DNA of 64,000 nucleotides. Source: Muriicola sp. Z0-33 (GTDB lineage: Bacteria > Bacteroidota > Bacteroidia > Flavobacteriales > Flavobacteriaceae). This document shows, piece by piece, positions 61,543 through 64,000 of this stretch. The translations under genes were made by a program, and so were the position numbers. The stretch spans positions 62,001-126,000 of the forward strand of contig NZ_JAFMPW010000009.1 of assembly GCF_026126425.1 (NCBI RefSeq), given 5' to 3'. Under the pieces are notes generated by a model. It searched no databases, was not told the origin of the DNA, and worked only from the letters and a program-made list of their open reading frames with translations. Every line of letters begins with the position of its first letter. Position 1 is the stretch's first letter.

Positions 61543-62637
61543 GTTCTTGATCTGCAATTCGTGAAAGGCATTGGCCTGTAACCGGAGTAACTCCTCGGCC
61601 TTTTCCTTTTTATAGGCGTATGCAGCTTCTTCTTCAGCGATTTCCCCGTACACTTTTTCGTTTAGTGTGGTGTCTGTGGCAAGTATATGCTCTCGCTGAC
61701 GTACCTTTTGAGTTACCCAGGTAGCTATTGCACTTTCCTCATCTTCCAACTTAAGATCATAGGGTCCTTTTGGTGAAAGTAGTTTAGCAATTATGGGTGA
61801 AGTTTCAATAGCTAAAAATAGGAGGAAAATAAAGAAGGAGGGAAGCCATGGAAGTTCTCCCAGGGCATTTATCCTTGCCATTAGTCCGTCAAAACCATCA
61901 ATAATTGGTTGAGAATTTGCAACTACCTCTGCATATTCAACATTTAAAGCCGCAATTTGGTTCTCAATGTCCGTAATTTTCTGTCCGTTAGTTGCTTTGA
62001 GTTCCTGTAATTCTGCAAGATATGCATCGTGCTTATCTCTTTTTTCTTTATAGACTGGTCCTTTGCCCAGTAGCATTGTACCGGCGGTTCCCTCAGCCTC
62101 TGTGATATAGGTGTCATATAGGGCGTTGGTCTCCGCTTCTTTGGTAACTATTTCACTTTTCAGATCCGCAATATCCTGATTCAGAGCTTCAACCACAGGG
62201 GTGTATTGCAGCGCTAGCTGCTGTTTGTTTGCAAGGGTCATCTCATTCTTTTGTTCCAATAAAACCTGGTTGATTTCCTTTTCAAAAATTTTCATTTCCA
62301 AAGGTTTGGAGATGACTACGGCTATTATTACAGCCAAAATAATACGCGGTGTCGCCTGAACTAATTCACTTCTGAAACTGTTCCTTTTTTTGATAGTGGA
62401 GACAATAAACCGGTCCAGATTAAATATCAGTAACCCCCAGATTATTCCAAAAAATATGGCGGTATACACATTGTCAAAGACGGTGTATAAAGCATAACTA
62501 CTGGCAATAAATGCCATTACCGCAGTAAAGAAGACAGTAGCTCCAATGCCGGCATATTTGTTTTGTTCTCCTGAAGAACAGGTTTCTAAAAGGTTGGTGT
62601 CTGCTCCGGAACAGAGCATAAAAAAGCGTCGTATCAT
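61537..62637 (-). CDS. DUF4407 family membrane protein with coiled coil
   Basis: This 366-residue protein has N-terminal helices at about 31-50, 58-77 and 92-108, then a long charged coiled-coil region (about 130-240) rich in K, E and Q, another helix at about 258-280 (LPWLPSFFIFLLFLAIETSP) and a C-terminal tail of alternating charged residues. The pattern fits DUF4407. Its function is unknown. A striking dyad lies 22-40 bp upstream (62659-62677). Confidence 0.85.
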   Translation of the reverse strand: MIRRFFMLCSGADTNLLETCSSGEQNKYAGIGATVFFTAVMAFIASSYALYTVFDNVYTAIFFGIIWGLLIFNLDRFIVSTIKKRNSFRSELVQATPRIILAVIIAVVISKPLEMKIFEKEINQVLLEQKNEMTLANKQQLALQYTPVVEALNQDIADLKSEIVTKEAETNALYDTYITEAEGTAGTMLLGKGPVYKEKRDKHDAYLAELQELKATNGQKITDIENQIAALNVEYAEVVANSQPIIDGFDGLMARINALGELPWLPSFFIFLLFLAIETSPIIAKLLSPKGPYDLKLEDEESAIATWVTQKVRQREHILATDTTLNEKVYGEIAEEEAAYAYKKEKAEELLRLQANAFHELQIKNL

Positions 62638-62641
62638 AATA

Positions 62642-62685
62642 GCGTTCGTTTTTGATTGATAGTCTGTAACAGACTATTAGAACGC
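62642..62685. promoter_or_regulatory. Nested inverted repeats upstream of the DUF4407 gene
   Basis: The inner perfect dyad is ATAGTCTG-TAA-CAGACTAT at 62659-62677. The outer pair is GCGTTC (62642-62647) and GAACGC (62680-62685). A related TTTGTTACAA lies at 62698-62707. There is no T run, so it is not a terminator. It is a candidate operator for the DUF4407 gene, possibly for a BlaI-type repressor that would pair with the BlaR1-like gene next door. Confidence 0.5.
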
Positions 62686-62765
62686 AGTTTGGTATAATTT
62701 GTTACAATAATTGCACCCTTAATTACGGCTTTAAGAATCATTTATGATTTCCCGCGATCTTTTTC

Positions 62766-64000
62766 TTACAAGTACTTCGATATTTTAACCACAGGAGACT
62801 CATTATTCTTTCTTTTAACGCTAATGCTGAGTTCCTTATTCTCCTTTACAATTGATATGGCCTTTTCTGCATCTATTTTTTTACCCCGATAGTAAAAAAT
62901 GGCATCTTCTTTGGCTAGTTGGATGACATGCTCTAAGGGATCGGGGGCTGGGGGAGGAGGAGGAGGAGGTACGTTAACTGCAGCTGCCAATACGGGAGTC
63001 TCAGGTGAAGGTGGTGAAGGCGGAAGTGTGGCCTGCGCGGCTTTTACAGCTCTAACTGCCTGGGAGGCAATCGCCGGACCTGGTGCAACCTTGGCACTGG
63101 GTGCAACCTCAGGGACATTGGCAAGTTGAGGAGCAGTAGCAGCTCCTGGAGGGTCTGGCATAGGCGGAAAATCTGGAAAAGGTTCAGCATCTGCCTTTTG
63201 CTTGTCCGACATTAAACTGTAGATATGTCTTAAACGTTCTACATCTTTTAAGGAGATTTTCATATTCCGGCGTGGCATGTTGTTGTAGTGTTTTGCCAGT
63301 TTATTGTATTCTGCCATGAGTTTCCTGGAAGCCCCTTCCTGTGAATTTGCTTTGTGCCGCATAATCGCTGGAAATGCCTCTGCGTGTGCTTTTTGCAGCG
63401 GGAGCATTATTTTATAGATACTTTCTAAAGTCCTTAGATCATCCATAGGAATTTTGCGCTCTTCCATTGGAATGGCGTTGTATTTTTTTGCTAACTTTTT
63501 AAAAATTTTGAGTTGTTCTTCAGTGGCACCACCCTGTATCTTTTCATGTCTTGCAAATACGGGTTTTTTGTCATCATCATAGTGATTAATCTTAGGTAGC
63601 CGGGTATTAATTTCTATTGTTTTAATCCCAAGCTTACCCAGCTCTATATGTAATTGGTTGATTAACCAATCCGGGATCTCAATGTCGGGGGACGCATTAA
63701 TGAAAATAGAGTTGCTGAGCGACTTTGGAGGCACTATTTGGAGCATTTGACCTGTAAGTTTATCTAACTCAACTTGCTGGTCGTTCAACCATAGGCTGAG
63801 ATCGTCTTTAATTTCAATCTTTAATTGTGAAATGTTCAATTCTGATTCTTCACTGATGCCTTCTGCCGTTTCATAGTGTATTTCCTTGTTGGAAAAACTA
63901 ATCAGCAATAGCCCAATTAATGGCAAAAGCAAAAGGTTCTTTAGTAAAATTGATCTTCTTGATGTTTGTGATGTCATGACTGTAAATCGTTTTTTGATTG
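62766..64000 (-). CDS. BlaR1/M56 family sensor protease, C-terminal part only
   Basis: The visible 411 residues read on from outside the right edge: the codons before the ATG at 63977 are open (IKKRFTV) and fit the joint in flavobacterial M56 proteins just before their last membrane helix (SRRSILLKNLLLLPLIGLLLI). The zinc-protease domain (HExxH) must be beyond the window. The visible part is periplasmic. It has two imperfect repeats of about 55 residues (63168-63524: EEQLKIFKKLAKKYN... and RKLMAEYNKLAKHYN...), then a Pro/Ala-rich linker with a PPPPPPP run and a short terminal domain. It would sense a cell-wall or beta-lactam-like signal and relieve a BlaI-type repressor. Confidence 0.82.
   Translation of the reverse strand, partial: IKKRFTVMTSQTSRRSILLKNLLLLPLIGLLLISFSNKEIHYETAEGISEESELNISQLKIEIKDDLSLWLNDQQVELDKLTGQMLQIVPPKSLSNSIFINASPDIEIPDWLINQLHIELGKLGIKTIEINTRLPKINHYDDDKKPVFARHEKIQGGATEEQLKIFKKLAKKYNAIPMEERKIPMDDLRTLESIYKIMLPLQKAHAEAFPAIMRHKANSQEGASRKLMAEYNKLAKHYNNMPRRNMKISLKDVERLRHIYSLMSDKQKADAEPFPDFPPMPDPPGAATAPQLANVPEVAPSAKVAPGPAIASQAVRAVKAAQATLPPSPPSPETPVLAAAVNVPPPPPPPAPDPLEHVIQLAKEDAIFYYRGKKIDAEKAISIVKENKELSISVKRKNNESPVVKISKYL

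Noticed and set aside
63975-63977. ATG at 63977 as the start of an independent secreted protein
   Set aside because: The upstream codons stay open to the edge and read IKKRFTV, matching the linker before the last helix of flavobacterial M56 sensor proteases.
1-64000. tRNA, rRNA, CRISPR arrays, insertion sequences and prophage
   Set aside because: No transposase or integrase frames, no cloverleaf-like gaps and no regularly spaced repeats were seen on either strand.

Overview
The window is chromosomal DNA from a member of the Bacteroidetes, most likely a marine Flavobacteriaceae species. Four things support this. Two lipoprotein-rich Bacteroidetes hallmarks are present: a SusC/SusD pair and a flavobacterial nos cluster with a Sec-exported (clade II type) NosZ. 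CcoN and CcoO are fused. Several promoters carry the Bacteroidetes -7 element TAnnTTTG. The AT-rich codon use is even throughout. I saw no rRNA, tRNA, insertion sequence, phage gene or CRISPR array.

Positions 1-28130 form a low-oxygen and denitrification block. It holds anaerobic haem synthesis (hemN, cut by the left edge), a universal stress protein and an Rrf2-type regulator. Divergent from that regulator is a nos operon: cytochrome c, fasciclin lipoprotein, nosZ, membrane protein, nosL, flavin-binding protein, cupin, second NosL-like protein, nosD, nosF, nosY and a haem-copper-oxidase-like membrane protein. On the minus strand a complete cbb3 oxidase locus follows (ccoI, ccoS, ccoNO, ccoQ, ccoP, ccoG, ccoH and a SafE-like protein). 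Downstream of it on the same strand lie a CoA transferase, deoC, deoD, a truncated haemoglobin and tryptophan 2,3-dioxygenase. A Crp/Fnr regulator and a second Usp end the block. Four promoters here (nos, ccoI, ccoS-N and usp2) share one layout: a dyad (A/C)TGA(C/T)-N4-(A/G)TCAT, exactly 22 bp, then a -7 element. This is the strongest regulatory signal in the window.

Positions 28356-40967 form a small polysaccharide- or sugar-utilisation locus. It contains a LacI-type regulator, a perfect 22-bp palindrome, SusC, SusD, a lipid-anchored FG-GAP/ASPIC-UnbV protein and a large DUF5107/TPR protein, with no recognisable glycosidase. An NDH-2 type NADH dehydrogenase follows. After it comes a 331-bp gap that encodes a likely structured RNA with a strong terminator, and then homogentisate dioxygenase.

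Positions 43841-50691 carry a complete histidine degradation operon (hutH, hutI, hutU, hutG) with a divergent LysR regulator. The rest is mostly housekeeping and conserved genes: nitroreductase, DUF456 protein, ruvC, hemW, a cyclase-family hydrolase, DUF4260, DUF4230, GNAT, YjbR, a membrane-anchored MutS-like ATPase, a metal-dependent hydrolase, DUF998 and DUF4407. An orphan four-helix-bundle gene with flanking repeats sits between ruvC and hemW. The right edge cuts through a BlaR1/M56-type sensor protease, of which only the C-terminal part is visible.

All assignments come from reading the sequence and recalled family motifs. No database search was run.
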